NCBI RefSeq assembly: GCF_000971155.1
Contig: NZ_BBLX01000013.1
Coordinates: 1-64,000 of the forward strand
DNA: 64,000 nucleotides
Origin: Demequina maris
Lineage (GTDB): Bacteria; Actinomycetota; Actinomycetes; Actinomycetales; Demequinaceae
Direction: 5' to 3'
The position numbers and the translations under genes were made by a program. Below, piece by piece: positions 47,879-56,994 of this stretch. The notes below the pieces were generated by a model. That model ran no database searches, had not been told where the DNA came from, and saw nothing but the letters and a program-made list of their open reading frames with translations. Numbering within the stretch: position 1 is the first letter of the stretch; each line of letters begins with the position of its first letter.

Positions 47879-48468
47879 GCCTCGACGCTACCGCCGTCGG
47901 CATCGGCGTCCAACTCCGGCGCCGCGTGCGTCGCGTAGTGGATCGCGGTCTCGCCGTAGGCCTTCGACGCGACCGGCGCGAGCGAGGCCGGCCACGGCGC
48001 GGCGCCGGCGCGCGACGCCCACTCGAGCACGACGACGCCGCCCGGCGCGAGGCGCTCCCCCACCGACTCGAGCACCGCCGCGAGCTCGCCGGGAACGATG
48101 TCGTAGGGCGGGTCGAGCAGGATGACGTCCCAGGGCTCGGCGTCGTGCGACAGGAACGGGCGCACGCGCTCCTTGACCACGCGCGCGTCCGCCCCGGCGG
48201 AGAGGTCGCGGGCGTTCGAGCGCAGCACACCGACGGCGCGCGCGTCCGCCTCGACCAGGGTCGCGTGAGCCGCGCCGCGGCTGAGGGCCTCGAAGCCGAG
48301 CGCGCCCGAGCCCGCGAACAGGTCGAGCACGCGCGCGCCGCGCAGGTGGTCGCCGTGGTCGAGGCGGCTGAACACGGCCTCGCGCACGCGGTCGGTCGTG
48401 GGACGGGTGCCGCGGGGCGGCACCGCGAGGCGACGACCGCCCCAGCGGCCCGCGATGATCCTGGTCAC
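47875..48468 (-). CDS. rsmD: 16S rRNA (guanine966-N2)-methyltransferase
   Basis: A 197-aa SAM-dependent methyltransferase. The SAM site is VLDLFAGSGALGFEALSRG and the catalytic motif is LLDPPYDI. The GTG start lies 6 nt after TAGGCT without a Shine-Dalgarno, which fits a leaderless rsmD-coaD mRNA. The rsmD-coaD pairing is widespread. Confidence 0.94.
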   Translation of the reverse strand: MTRIIAGRWGGRRLAVPPRGTRPTTDRVREAVFSRLDHGDHLRGARVLDLFAGSGALGFEALSRGAAHATLVEADARAVGVLRSNARDLSAGADARVVKERVRPFLSHDAEPWDVILLDPPYDIVPGELAAVLESVGERLAPGGVVVLEWASRAGAAPWPASLAPVASKAYGETAIHYATHAAPELDADADGGSVEA

Positions 48469-48484
48469 GCCCCCAGCCTAGGGG

Positions 48485-49729
48485 TCACGCCTCGATGCGG
48501 CGGAGGACCTCCAGGCAGGCGCGGGCGTTGTGGTAAGGGCACTTCCAGGGCCCCATCTTGAGGTCCCCGGTGCCGCCCGACAGGGGCCGGTTGTCGGGCC
48601 CGAGCCGCGCGAACCACTCGCCGTGCTCGTGGTCCTTCACGTGGGTCTCGATGAAGTCCCAGGTGCGGATCACGGCGTGACGGTCCTCGGCGCGGCCGCC
48701 GAGCTGGAAGGCGTTGAGCCAGCCCACGACGCCCTCGGCCTGCGGCCACCAGTGGCGGTCGCGGTCGGTGGGGCCGTCCGGGGTGCCGGCGTAGAGCACG
48801 GCGCCGTCGGCGTCGACGCCGCGGGCGCGCACCGCCTCGGCGAGGCCGAGCGACGCCTCGCGGGTGCGCCACTCGAGGTCGGCGTCGGCGAGGCCGTGCC
48901 GCGCGAGCGTCTCCCACGCGTCCCACAGGAGCCACGAGGTCTCGATGTCGTGGCCGTAGGACACGCCGTCGGAGCGGGGGTCCCAGGACTCGTCGAAGTA
49001 CAGCTTGCAGTGCGCGAAGGGCGCGTCCGCGACGATGCAGTCGAGGGTGGTGCGCAGCAGCGTCTCCAGCGACTCGCGGACGGCGAGGTCGGCGGATGCG
49101 CGCAACAGCTCGGTGAGCGCCTCGAGCACGTGGAGGTTGGTGTTCATCGACTTCGGCACGTCGGGGTCGAGCTCCGACAGCGCGAGCCGGGTCGTGGGCG
49201 ACCAGTCGCGGGCGAGCGCCTCGACGTAGCCGCCGAACTCGAGGTCCCGGGCCGAGGCGTCGAGCGCGCCGGCCAGCCACAGCGCCCTCTCGAGCGCGGC
49301 GTCGTCGTCCGCCACCCGCGCCCAGCGGGCGAGTCCGTAGACGGCGAAGGCCTGGGCGTAGACCTGCTTGCGGTCGTCGAGCACCGAGCCGTCGGGCCCG
49401 AGCGACCAGAACACGCCGCCGTGCTGCGGGTCCCACATCGGCCCGACGAGCACGTCGAGCGCGCGGCGCGCGGTCGCGAGGTGACGCTCGCGCTGGGCGG
49501 GCAGGGCCTCGGCCGCGGCCGAGAAGGTCCACAGGATGCGGGCGGCGAGCACCGCGTGGCGCGGCAGGTCGTCGAGGTAGTCGAGATCGTCGCTGACGCC
49601 TCCACGCAGGGTCCCGTCGTCCGCGAAGGCGTGCGCCTCCCAGAAGGGCAGGATCCCGCGGGACAGCTCGCGCTCGGCGAGGTCGCGGAGGACCGACAGC
49701 TGACGATCGGCGCTGATGGCTTCCGTCAT
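48485..49729 (-). CDS. AGE-family epimerase (cellobiose 2-epimerase-like)
   Basis: A 414-aa (alpha/alpha)6-barrel enzyme of the N-acylglucosamine 2-epimerase superfamily. Motifs RHAVLAARILWTFS, SYGHDIETSWLL, WWPQAEGVVGW and KCPYHNARACLE match cellobiose 2-epimerases, which interconvert the reducing-end glucose of beta-1,4-disaccharides with mannose. The His residues of these motifs are the acid/base candidates. The ATG is 7 nt after TACAGT with no Shine-Dalgarno, so it is probably leaderless. A LacI-like half-palindrome overlaps the promoter. The rsmD gene follows by 16 nt. Confidence 0.85.
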   Translation of the reverse strand: MTEAISADRQLSVLRDLAERELSRGILPFWEAHAFADDGTLRGGVSDDLDYLDDLPRHAVLAARILWTFSAAAEALPAQRERHLATARRALDVLVGPMWDPQHGGVFWSLGPDGSVLDDRKQVYAQAFAVYGLARWARVADDDAALERALWLAGALDASARDLEFGGYVEALARDWSPTTRLALSELDPDVPKSMNTNLHVLEALTELLRASADLAVRESLETLLRTTLDCIVADAPFAHCKLYFDESWDPRSDGVSYGHDIETSWLLWDAWETLARHGLADADLEWRTREASLGLAEAVRARGVDADGAVLYAGTPDGPTDRDRHWWPQAEGVVGWLNAFQLGGRAEDRHAVIRTWDFIETHVKDHEHGEWFARLGPDNRPLSGGTGDLKMGPWKCPYHNARACLEVLRRIEA

Positions 49730-49738
49730 ACGCAGAAC

Positions 49739-49752
49739 TGTAAACGCTCTCA
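49739..49752 (-). promoter_or_regulatory. LacI-like site at the epimerase promoter
   Basis: TGTAAACGCTCTCA (minus strand TGAGAGCGTTTACA) overlaps the TACAGT -10 of the epimerase gene. One half matches the TGAGAGCG of the near-perfect palindrome at 58065. CelR-type LacI regulators of actinobacterial cellulose genes bind similar AGCGCT-centred sites, so control by such a protein is possible. Confidence 0.5.
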
Positions 49753-49841
49753 TACGGGACCTCGGCACACGGTGCCACGGCCTCGACAGGGGCGCCGCGA
49801 CCCGCCGGGCGCCCGATCACGCCCGTGCCAGGACCGACGCC

Positions 49842-50384
49842 TCAGGCCTCGTCGAACCGCTCGAAGGGCGCGAGCACCTCGAGCAGCAGGGCGCGCGCGG
49901 CTACGCGGATCCCGGGCGCCTCGGACTCGCGCGGCCCCGCGATGTCGAGGCTCGGCGGCGTGCCGGGCACGCCCGCGAGAAGCTCGGCGAGCGTGTCGCG
50001 CGCGGCCTTCGCCCCCTCGAGCGGCCGGCGCGGATCGATCGGCACGATCGCGGTCGGGCGATCGAGCCGCTCGGCGGCGCGCAGCGTGATGCCCGTCCCG
50101 GGCGACGTCGACCCCTCGGTCAGCACGACGAGCACGGCGCCCGCCTCGCGCACGTTGAGCGACGTGCGCTCCGCCGGGTCGGCCGACAGCGTCTCGCGCA
50201 GCAGCGGATAGGTCCCGCGCACGCCGGGGGCGGTCGGCATGTCCTCGGCCCAGCCGCCGGCCGGGCACCAGCCGCCGTACTCGAGGCCCAGCTCGACCGC
50301 GACCTCGAGGGCCGCGCGGTCCACGCCGCTCTGGCCGCCGGACACGATCCGGAGGCCGCGCGAGGCGTCGAGGCGACGCGTCAC
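49842..50384 (-). CDS. putative molybdenum-carrier / SLOG-like protein
   Basis: A 180-aa protein with an N-terminal nucleotide-type motif IVSGGQSGVDRAAL and the block GGWCPAGGWAEDMP, as in the putative molybdenum carrier (PF12694-like) branch of the Rossmann SLOG superfamily. LNVREAGAVLVV and GSTSPGTGITLRAAE are further family blocks. The GTG start overlaps the recG stop (GTGA), so it is coupled to recG. Actual ligand unknown. Confidence 0.78.
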   Translation of the reverse strand: MTRRLDASRGLRIVSGGQSGVDRAALEVAVELGLEYGGWCPAGGWAEDMPTAPGVRGTYPLLRETLSADPAERTSLNVREAGAVLVVLTEGSTSPGTGITLRAAERLDRPTAIVPIDPRRPLEGAKAARDTLAELLAGVPGTPPSLDIAGPRESEAPGIRVAARALLLEVLAPFERFDEA

Positions 50385-52609
50385 GATCGCGATAGGAAGT
50401 CCTCGCGCTCTTCGTCCAGCATGTCCGCGATCGTATCCGCGAGGGCGGGGTGCGCGCCGAGCGAGGGGTCGTCCGCGACCAGCGCCGCCGCCTCGGCCCG
50501 CGCCTCCTCGATCAGCCCGGCGTCCCGCACCACCCGCAGCAGCCGCAGCGAGTTGCGCCCGCCGGACTGCGCGGCGCCCAGCACGTCGCCCTCGCGCCGC
50601 AGCTCGAGGTCCTTCTCGGCGAGCTCGAAGCCGTCCGCCGTGGCCGCGAGCGCGGCGAGCCGCTCGTGCGCGACGGTCCCGTCCTCGGCGTGCGACACGA
50701 GCAGGCAGACGCTCGCGCGGTCGCCGCGCCCCACGCGGCCGCGCAGCTGGTGGAGCTGCGAGATGCCGAAGTGCTGCGCGTCGAGGATCACCATCGCGGT
50801 CGCCTCGGGCACGTCGACGCCGACCTCGATGACGGTGGTCGCGACCAGGACGGGGACCTCTCCCGAGGCGAAGCGGCTCATGGCCGCGTCCTTCTCGTCC
50901 GGCGCGAGACGCCCGTGCATCACGCCGACACCGACGCCCGCGAGCGCGGGGACGGCCCGCAGCTGCTCGGCCACCTCGAGCACCGCCGCGAGCGGCGGCC
51001 GGGACGATGCGCCGCCCTCGTCCGCCGCATCGTCCCCCTCGAGCGCGTCGAGCGGGACCTCCTCGGCCTCCTCCTCGGTGTCGCCGTCGATGCGCGGGCA
51101 CACGACGTACGCACGGCCGCCGCGGTCGACCTCCTCGCGCACGCGGGCCCAGATGCGCTCGACCCACGCGGCGTTGCCGGCGGGGACCAGGTGCGTCGCG
51201 GTCTCCTGGCGTCCTGCGGGCCGGTCGCTGAGTACCGATGTCTCGAGGTCGCCGAAGACCGTCATCGCCACGGTGCGGGGGATGGGCGTCGCGGTCATCA
51301 CGAGCGTGTGGGGCACGCGCGAGCCGCGGGCCCGCAGGGCGTCGCGCTGCTCGACGCCGAAGCGGTGCTGCTCGTCCACGACGACGAGGCCCAGGTCCGC
51401 GAACTGGACGGTGTCGCCGAGCAGCGCGTGCGTGCCGACGACGATGCCCGCGGCGCCCGAGGCGGCCTCGGCGAGCGCGGCGCGCCGCTCGCGGGAGCCC
51501 TGCGAGCCGGTGAGGAGCGTGACGCGCGTCGCCTGATCCGCGGCGGTGAGCATCCCGCCGTCGGCGAGCGGGCCGAGGAGCGCGCGCAGCGACCGCGCGT
51601 GCTGCGCCGCGAGCACCTCGGTGGGCGCGAGGAGTGCCGCCTGTCCCCCGGCGTCGACCACCTGGAGCATCGCCCGTAGCGCGACGACGGTCTTGCCGGC
51701 GCCCACGTCGCCCTGCAGCAGCCGCAGCATCGGGGTGTCGCGCGCGAGGTCGGCCGCGACCGTCTCCCCCACCGACCGCTGGCCCGCGGTGAGCTCGTAC
51801 GGCAGCCGGGCGTCGAGCGCCTCGACCAGCCCTCCCGTCCGGGCGGGCCGCGGGGTGGCGGCGAGAGCATCGTGGTCCGCGCGGCGGCGTGCGAGCGCGG
51901 TCTGCAGGACCAGCGCCTCCTCGAAGCGCAGGCGCGCGCGGCCGCGGCGGTGGTCCGCGTCGGCGTCGGGCACGTGCACGAGCCGCAGCGCCTCGAGCAG
52001 CGTCGGCAGGCCGCGCCTTTCGCGGATCTCCACGGGGATCGGGTCCGGCACGTCCGCCTCGGTGAGCGGATCCAGCACGGCGCGGACCGCGCGACCGATG
52101 CGCCACGTGGGGACCGATGCGGCGGCCGGGTAGATCGGGATCGGGCGCGAGGCCTCGGCGAGCGCCTCGTCCTCGTCGGCAGCGTCGACGCCGACGATCA
52201 GGTAGTCGGGATGCGTGAGCTGACGGCGCCCGCGGTAGTCCCCCACGGTGCCGGTGAAGAGGCCGCGGCGTCCGGGCCGCAGCTTGTCCTCGTGCATGCG
52301 CAGCACGCCGGCGCGCTTGGCGAAGAAGGTGAGCTGGAGGCTGTCGCGGCCGTCCGTGACGACCGCCTCGAGCATCGCGCCGCCGCGCGAGCGCATCTGG
52401 CGGACGGTGGCGGTGCGCACCTCCGCCATCACCGTGACGTGCTCCCCCACGCGCAGCTCCGCGAGCGGAGTGAACTCGCCCGGCGCACCGTAGCGCCGCG
52501 GGTAGTGACGCAGCAGGTCGCCGACCGTCTCGAGCCCGAGCTTGCCGAGCGAGCCCGCCGTGCGGGCGCCGAGCACCTTCGTCAGCGGCTCCTCGAGGCG
52601 GCCGGTCAT
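50381..52609 (-). CDS. recG: ATP-dependent DNA helicase RecG
   Basis: A 742-aa branch-migration helicase for stalled forks. The N-terminal wedge/OB domain (FTPLAELRVGEHVTVMAEV) precedes the helicase core: Walker A LLQGDVGAGKTVVA, Walker B VVDEQHRFGVEQR, motif III TATPIPRT and motif VI QLRGRVGRG. Two oppositely oriented GGACGATGCG copies lie inside the gene at 51002 and 51026, in a loop reading DDAADEGGASS. The ATG overlaps the upstream stop by 4 nt. Confidence 0.95.
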   Translation of the reverse strand: MTGRLEEPLTKVLGARTAGSLGKLGLETVGDLLRHYPRRYGAPGEFTPLAELRVGEHVTVMAEVRTATVRQMRSRGGAMLEAVVTDGRDSLQLTFFAKRAGVLRMHEDKLRPGRRGLFTGTVGDYRGRRQLTHPDYLIVGVDAADEDEALAEASRPIPIYPAAASVPTWRIGRAVRAVLDPLTEADVPDPIPVEIRERRGLPTLLEALRLVHVPDADADHRRGRARLRFEEALVLQTALARRRADHDALAATPRPARTGGLVEALDARLPYELTAGQRSVGETVAADLARDTPMLRLLQGDVGAGKTVVALRAMLQVVDAGGQAALLAPTEVLAAQHARSLRALLGPLADGGMLTAADQATRVTLLTGSQGSRERRAALAEAASGAAGIVVGTHALLGDTVQFADLGLVVVDEQHRFGVEQRDALRARGSRVPHTLVMTATPIPRTVAMTVFGDLETSVLSDRPAGRQETATHLVPAGNAAWVERIWARVREEVDRGGRAYVVCPRIDGDTEEEAEEVPLDALEGDDAADEGGASSRPPLAAVLEVAEQLRAVPALAGVGVGVMHGRLAPDEKDAAMSRFASGEVPVLVATTVIEVGVDVPEATAMVILDAQHFGISQLHQLRGRVGRGDRASVCLLVSHAEDGTVAHERLAALAATADGFELAEKDLELRREGDVLGAAQSGGRNSLRLLRVVRDAGLIEEARAEAAALVADDPSLGAHPALADTIADMLDEEREDFLSRS

Positions 52610-54120
52610 GCGGGCGAGGACTCCACGCCGATGAGGATGGGCGGCCACTCCTGACCCCCGGGGTAGACGGCGACGTCGGCGCCGGGCGAGCGCGCCTCGA
52701 TCGACGCGCGGGCCTCGTCGCCGACGGAGTCGTCGATGCCGCGCGCGAGCACCAGCGTCACGACCTCGGTGCCCGCGCCGACGAGGTCGTCGAGGTCCTC
52801 GTCCAGCGCGTCGCCGGTGCTCTGGCCCACCGCGGTCGCCGCGACCGCGTCGCGCATGAGCGCCGCGACGTCCTCGCCCGGGGTGGCGAGCGCGGAGGCC
52901 GCGACGGCGGCGATGACGTGGGCCTCGTGCGATGCCTCGATGACGATGAGCCGCGGCTTGCCGCGCTTGTCCGCGAGCGCGCGGGCGGCGGCGAGCAGCG
53001 ACGGGTTGCCCGCGACCGCGATCGCCTCGGCACCGGAGGCGTCGCGCACCGCGCGGTTGAGGTCGCGCTTACGCAGCGAGGAGGGCTCCGGGACCACCAG
53101 CACCACGGCGCCGGCGTCCGCGAGGGGCTCGGCGAGGCCCGGGCAGGTGGTCAGCGCGACCACGCCGGTGGCGGCGCGGTCGTGCACCATGCTCAGCGTG
53201 ATCGAGCGCACCACGATCTGGTGGGCGTCGAGCTCCTCGGCGATGGTGACCGCGAGGGCGGGGTGGTCGGTGTGGACGTGGGCGTGCATGAGCCCGTGCG
53301 CGCTGGTGACGGTGACGGAGTCGCCGATCGCGCCGAGCCGCTCGACCACGCCCGCGCGCTCCTCCTCCTCGCGCTCGGCGACGAACATCACCTCGTACGC
53401 GCCGCCGTCCTCGTCGCCGTGGCCGGCATGCCCCGGCTGCACCACGTGGTGGTGGCGCCCGGGCAGCTCCCACGCGACGGCGGGATGGTCCGCGAGCGCG
53501 TCCTTGCCGGCGATGGTCTCGGCCAGCATCTCGAGCTGCAGCACGAGCGCGGCGGCGCCGGCGTCGACCACGCCGGCCGCGCGGGCGCTCGGCAGCTGCT
53601 CGGTGGTGCGCGCGAGCCCCTGGCGGGCGCCGTCGACGGCCGCGACGATCACCGCCTCGCGGGTGCCGCCGTCGTTCGCGACCGTGTTGGCGGACCGCGC
53701 CGCGGTGCGCGCGACGGTGAGGATGGTGCCCTCGACCGGCGCGCCGACCGCCGCGTAGGCGGCCTCGGCGGCGCGGCCCAGCGCGAGCGACAGCCCGCGG
53801 GCGTCGACGCTCTCGAGCCCGCCCTTGGCGTCGACGACCCGCAGCAGCGCGCTGAGGTACTGGCTGACGATCACGCCGGAGTTGCCGCGCGCCCCCATGA
53901 GGGCGCCGCGGGCGAACGCCGCGGCGACGTCGCGATGCGAGGCGTCGGCGGGCAGGCGCGCGATCGCGCGGTTGCCCTCCTGCAGCGTGAGGAAGACGTT
54001 GGTGCCCGTGTCGGAGTCCGCGACCGGGAACACGTTGATGGCGTCGAGGTGGCCGCGCGAGCGGTGCACGGCGTCGAGCCCGGACCCGAGCCAGCGGCGC
54101 AGCGCATGCGCTTCGCTCAC
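52606..54120 (-). CDS. DAK2-domain protein (FakA/YloV-like)
   Basis: A 504-aa protein with an N-terminal DhaL/DAK2 kinase domain and a C-terminal region as in fatty-acid kinase FakA (YloV), which phosphorylates fatty acids held by a FakB/DegV protein. The Mg-ATP motif is FPVADSDTGTN, keeping both Asp residues of the usual DGDTGTN. GALMGARGNSGVI is the second hallmark. The GTG start has GGAGGTGA upstream. The pairing yloV-recG next to rpmB is classic. Confidence 0.9.
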   Translation of the reverse strand: MSEAHALRRWLGSGLDAVHRSRGHLDAINVFPVADSDTGTNVFLTLQEGNRAIARLPADASHRDVAAAFARGALMGARGNSGVIVSQYLSALLRVVDAKGGLESVDARGLSLALGRAAEAAYAAVGAPVEGTILTVARTAARSANTVANDGGTREAVIVAAVDGARQGLARTTEQLPSARAAGVVDAGAAALVLQLEMLAETIAGKDALADHPAVAWELPGRHHHVVQPGHAGHGDEDGGAYEVMFVAEREEEERAGVVERLGAIGDSVTVTSAHGLMHAHVHTDHPALAVTIAEELDAHQIVVRSITLSMVHDRAATGVVALTTCPGLAEPLADAGAVVLVVPEPSSLRKRDLNRAVRDASGAEAIAVAGNPSLLAAARALADKRGKPRLIVIEASHEAHVIAAVAASALATPGEDVAALMRDAVAATAVGQSTGDALDEDLDDLVGAGTEVVTLVLARGIDDSVGDEARASIEARSPGADVAVYPGGQEWPPILIGVESSPA

Positions 54121-54341
54121 GGGTCACCTCCGGCCTCGGAGCGGCACGGGGCGGCCGCTCGCGTACTATCGTGTCACGGCCCGCCGACAGCGCGGGCACC
54201 CCGCCCAGCGGTGTCCGGCTGCCCGTCGGTTTGCCGCATCCGCGGTTTCTCGGTTACCCTAGTGCGGTTGCCCGAGCACCCGGGCCCTCATACTTTGCGG
54301 ATCGATGACGTCGGTCCGCGCCAGAAACTAGGAGAACTATC

Positions 54342-54533
54342 GTGGCTGCCACCTGCGACGTCTGCGCCAAGGGACCGTCCTTCGGTCACAACATCTCGCA
54401 CTCGCACCGCCGCACGAAGCGCCGCTGGAACCCGAACATCCAGCGCGTCCGTGCCGTGGTCGCGGGCACCCCGAAGCGCCTCAACGTGTGCACCTCGTGC
54501 CTCAAGGCCGGCAAGGTCCAGCGCGCCATCTGA
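54342..54533 (+). CDS. rpmB: 50S ribosomal protein L28
   Basis: A 63-aa L28 starting at GTG with AGGAG upstream. [28 protein letters not shown] is the family N-terminus, here in summary form. The zinc-binding pairs CDVC and CTSC are present (C+ form). It is divergent from the DAK2/recG operon; TACCCT at 54255-54260 is a possible -10. Confidence 0.95.
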   Translation: MAATCDVCAKGPSFGHNISHSHRRTKRRWNPNIQRVRAVVAGTPKRLNVCTSCLKAGKVQRAI

Positions 54534-54586
54534 TGGATGCGCGCTCACGCGCGCATCGGCGCGGCTGACAGCCGACCCACCCAGAG

Positions 54587-54618
54587 ACGGACGTCCTCCC
54601 TCGGAGGGCGTCCGTTTT
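54587..54618 (+). terminator. rho-independent terminator after rpmB
   Basis: ACGGACGTCCTCC (54587-54599) pairs with GGAGGGCGTCCGT (54603-54615), including one T-G wobble, around a 3-nt loop, and is followed by TTTT. It is the clearest canonical terminator in the window. Confidence 0.9.
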
Positions 54619-54647
54619 CGCATGCCCGGACGATGCGCCGGGCCCCC

Positions 54648-55589
54648 TCAGCCGCCGAAGTGGTCCCAGCCGAGCAGGTCCGGCACCTCGCCGTCGACCC
54701 GCACGCCGGAGAACGCGTCCGTCGTCTCCCCGATGATCGTCCAGCCCGCCGGCACCGCGCCCTCGCGCGGGAACACCGCGAGCATGTGGTGGTCCTCCCC
54801 GCCGGTGAGCGCCCAGGGCCGCGGGTCGATCTGCAGCTCGATCGCCGCGAAGCGCGCGCCCTCGTGCACCGGCACGTCCTCGGCACGGATGTCGATGCCG
54901 ACCTCCGAGCGGCGCGCGATGCGTCCCGCGTCGCGCAGCAGCCCGTCGGAGATGTCCATGAGCGCCGTCGCGCCGTGCAGCGCCGCCTCGAGGCCCGCGC
55001 CGATGCGCGGACGCGGGCGCAGGAACAGCCCGATCGTCTCGTCGTCGATCCGGCGCCCCTCCGTGAGCTGCACGTAGCCCGCGGCGGCCGCCCCGAGCGG
55101 CGCGGACACGGCCACGACCTGGCCGGGCAGCGCATCGTCCCGCGTCACGGGCTCGGTGCCGTGGGTCTCCCCCAGGACGGTCACGCACACCGACACCTCG
55201 CGCGCGCCGGAGAGGTCGCCGCCGATCACGCCGACGCCGTGCGGCTCGCACGCCTCGCGCAGCCCGTCGGCGAAGCGCAGCACCCAGTCGGCGTCGAGCG
55301 ACGGGGGCGCGGCGAGCGTGACCTGCAGGGCGGTGGGGACGGCGCCCATCGCGTCGATGTCGGCCAGGTTCTGCATGGCCGCGCGCCAGCCCACGTCCTC
55401 GGGGCTGGACCAGTCCATGCGGAAGTGGCGGTCCTCCATGAGGATGTCCGAGGACACCACGAGGTCGCCGTCGACCGCGAGCACCGCCGCGTCGTCGCCG
55501 GGGCCCAGGATCTCGGAGTCGGTCACGGGAAGCCGCGGGGCGAAGGCCGCGATGAGCGCGTCCTCCCCCATCTCGCCGATCGTCGTCAT
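54648..55589 (-). CDS. thiL: thiamine-monophosphate kinase
   Basis: A 313-aa kinase for the last step of thiamine diphosphate synthesis. AIRS/PurM-like motifs are visible: GDDAAVL, the Mg-binding DILMEDRHFR, NLADIDAMGA, GGDLSGA and DISDGLLRD. The ATG lies 7 nt after TACGCT without a Shine-Dalgarno, so it is probably leaderless. Confidence 0.94.
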   Translation of the reverse strand: MTTIGEMGEDALIAAFAPRLPVTDSEILGPGDDAAVLAVDGDLVVSSDILMEDRHFRMDWSSPEDVGWRAAMQNLADIDAMGAVPTALQVTLAAPPSLDADWVLRFADGLREACEPHGVGVIGGDLSGAREVSVCVTVLGETHGTEPVTRDDALPGQVVAVSAPLGAAAAGYVQLTEGRRIDDETIGLFLRPRPRIGAGLEAALHGATALMDISDGLLRDAGRIARRSEVGIDIRAEDVPVHEGARFAAIELQIDPRPWALTGGEDHHMLAVFPREGAVPAGWTIIGETTDAFSGVRVDGEVPDLLGWDHFGG

Positions 55590-55673
55590 GGCGTCAAGCG
55601 TAGGGCGGGACGATGCGGGACCGGGCCACGCGCCCGGGTCGCGGTCGCGCGCAGGTTGCGCGAGCATCGTGCC

Positions 55674-56009
55674 ATGGAGATGCCACGGCCCACGGACGCC
55701 CACCGGGACGCGTTCCGCGCGCTCGTGCCCGACGCGCCCGGCGTCGAGGTGCGCCCGATGTTCGGCCAGCTGGCCGCCTTCGTGCACGGGAACATGTTCA
55801 TGGCGCTGTACGGAGGCCAGGCGACGTTCAAGCTCGCCGCGGCGGACCTCGAGGCGGCCCGCGCCCGGGAGGACGCGGAGCCCTTCGCTCCGGGCGGGCG
55901 GACGATGCGCGAGTACGTCGCGCTGCCGCTCGGCGCCCCCGGCCTCGACGACCTGGTCGAGCAGGCTCTCGCCTACGTGTCGACCCTGCCGCCGAAGCCG
56001 GGGCGCTGA
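55674..56009 (+). CDS. TfoX N-terminal-domain protein
   Basis: A 111-aa protein matching the TfoX_N (competence-regulator-like) domain: VRPMFGQLAAFVHGNMFMALYG, FKLAAADLEAA, and PFAPGGRTMREYVALPL, quoted in pieces. The C-terminal domain of TfoX is absent, as is usual in actinobacteria. A role in competence is not implied. Alternative start at the ATG at 55680. Confidence 0.85.
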   Translation: MEMPRPTDAHRDAFRALVPDAPGVEVRPMFGQLAAFVHGNMFMALYGGQATFKLAAADLEAARAREDAEPFAPGGRTMREYVALPLGAPGLDDLVEQALAYVSTLPPKPGR

Positions 56010-56019
56010 GGGCGCCCGC

Positions 56020-56994
56020 TCAGGCCACCTGCACCACGAGCTTGCCGGCGACGTGCTGCGCCTCGAGGCGGGCGAGCGCCTCGGCGGTGCGCTCGAGCGG
56101 GTAGGTGCGCTCGATGACGGGGCGGACCCTGCCCTCCTCGATCATGTCGGCCATGCGCGTGAGGTTCTCGTGCGACGGCTCGGTGCCCACCACCACGACG
56201 CGCCGGCGGGCGATCGGGCTGATCGCCTTCGACGAGAAGATCGCCCACGCGGGTCCGAGCAGCGGGCCGCCGCCCAGGCCGCCGGCGGCGAGGTACACGC
56301 CGTCCGGCGCGATGATCCGCTTGAGCCGGGTGAGGCGCGTCGTGCCCACGGTGTCGTAGACGACGTCGAAGGTCTCGCCGCAGTCGAGCACGTCCTCCCG
56401 CGTGTAGTCGATGACCCGGTCCGCGCCGAGCTCCTCGACCATCGCGGCGTTCGGGCCCGAGCACACGGCGACCACGCGGCTCGCCCCGAGCACCTTGGCG
56501 ACCTGGACCGCCATGTGGCCCACGCCGCCCGAGGCGCCGATCACGAGCACGCGCTTCCCCGCACAGCCGCCGCCGTCCTCGAAGCCGCCGAGCGCGGTGA
56601 TCCCGCCGATCGGCACCGCCGCCGCCTCCTCGTCGGTCGCGGTGAGCGGCGTGTGGGCGATCTTCCCCGCGTCGGCGATCACGTAGTCCGCGACCGCGCC
56701 GTAGCCGACGAAGCCGAAGACCCGGTCGTCCACCTGGAAGCCGTGGACGCCCTCGCCCACGGCGTCGACGGTGCCCGCCACGTCGGCGCCCACCACCCGC
56801 TCGCCGGGCGAGAACAGCCCGCTGGAGAAGCGGGCGAGCCACGGGTCGCCGCGGTAGAGGTGCCAGTCCCACGGGTTGAGGCCGGCGGCCGTCACGCGGA
56901 TGCGCACCTGGCCCTCGCCTGGCTCGGGGGTCGGGATCTCGCGCAGCTCGTGCGTCTCGGGTCCCGCGTACCTGTCGTAGGTCACGGCCTTCAT
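56020..56994 (-). CDS. NADP-dependent MDR oxidoreductase, copy A
   Basis: A 324-aa medium-chain reductase of the quinone-oxidoreductase type. The GroES-like domain (VTAAGLNPWDWHLYRG) lacks zinc ligands, and the Rossmann motif is VIGASGGVGHMAVQ. AGLNPWDW and GADVAGTV are typical of zinc-independent quinone or alkenal reductases. The ATG overlaps the stop of the next gene upstream by 4 nt. It is a paralogue of that gene. Confidence 0.87.
   Translation of the reverse strand: MKAVTYDRYAGPETHELREIPTPEPGEGQVRIRVTAAGLNPWDWHLYRGDPWLARFSSGLFSPGERVVGADVAGTVDAVGEGVHGFQVDDRVFGFVGYGAVADYVIADAGKIAHTPLTATDEEAAAVPIGGITALGGFEDGGGCAGKRVLVIGASGGVGHMAVQVAKVLGASRVVAVCSGPNAAMVEELGADRVIDYTREDVLDCGETFDVVYDTVGTTRLTRLKRIIAPDGVYLAAGGLGGGPLLGPAWAIFSSKAISPIARRRVVVVGTEPSHENLTRMADMIEEGRVRPVIERTYPLERTAEALARLEAQHVAGKLVVQVA

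Noticed and set aside
55674..56009. TfoX-like gene as evidence of natural competence linked to the repeated word
   Set aside because: Only the TfoX N-terminal domain is present, as in many non-competent actinobacteria, and no com genes are in the window.
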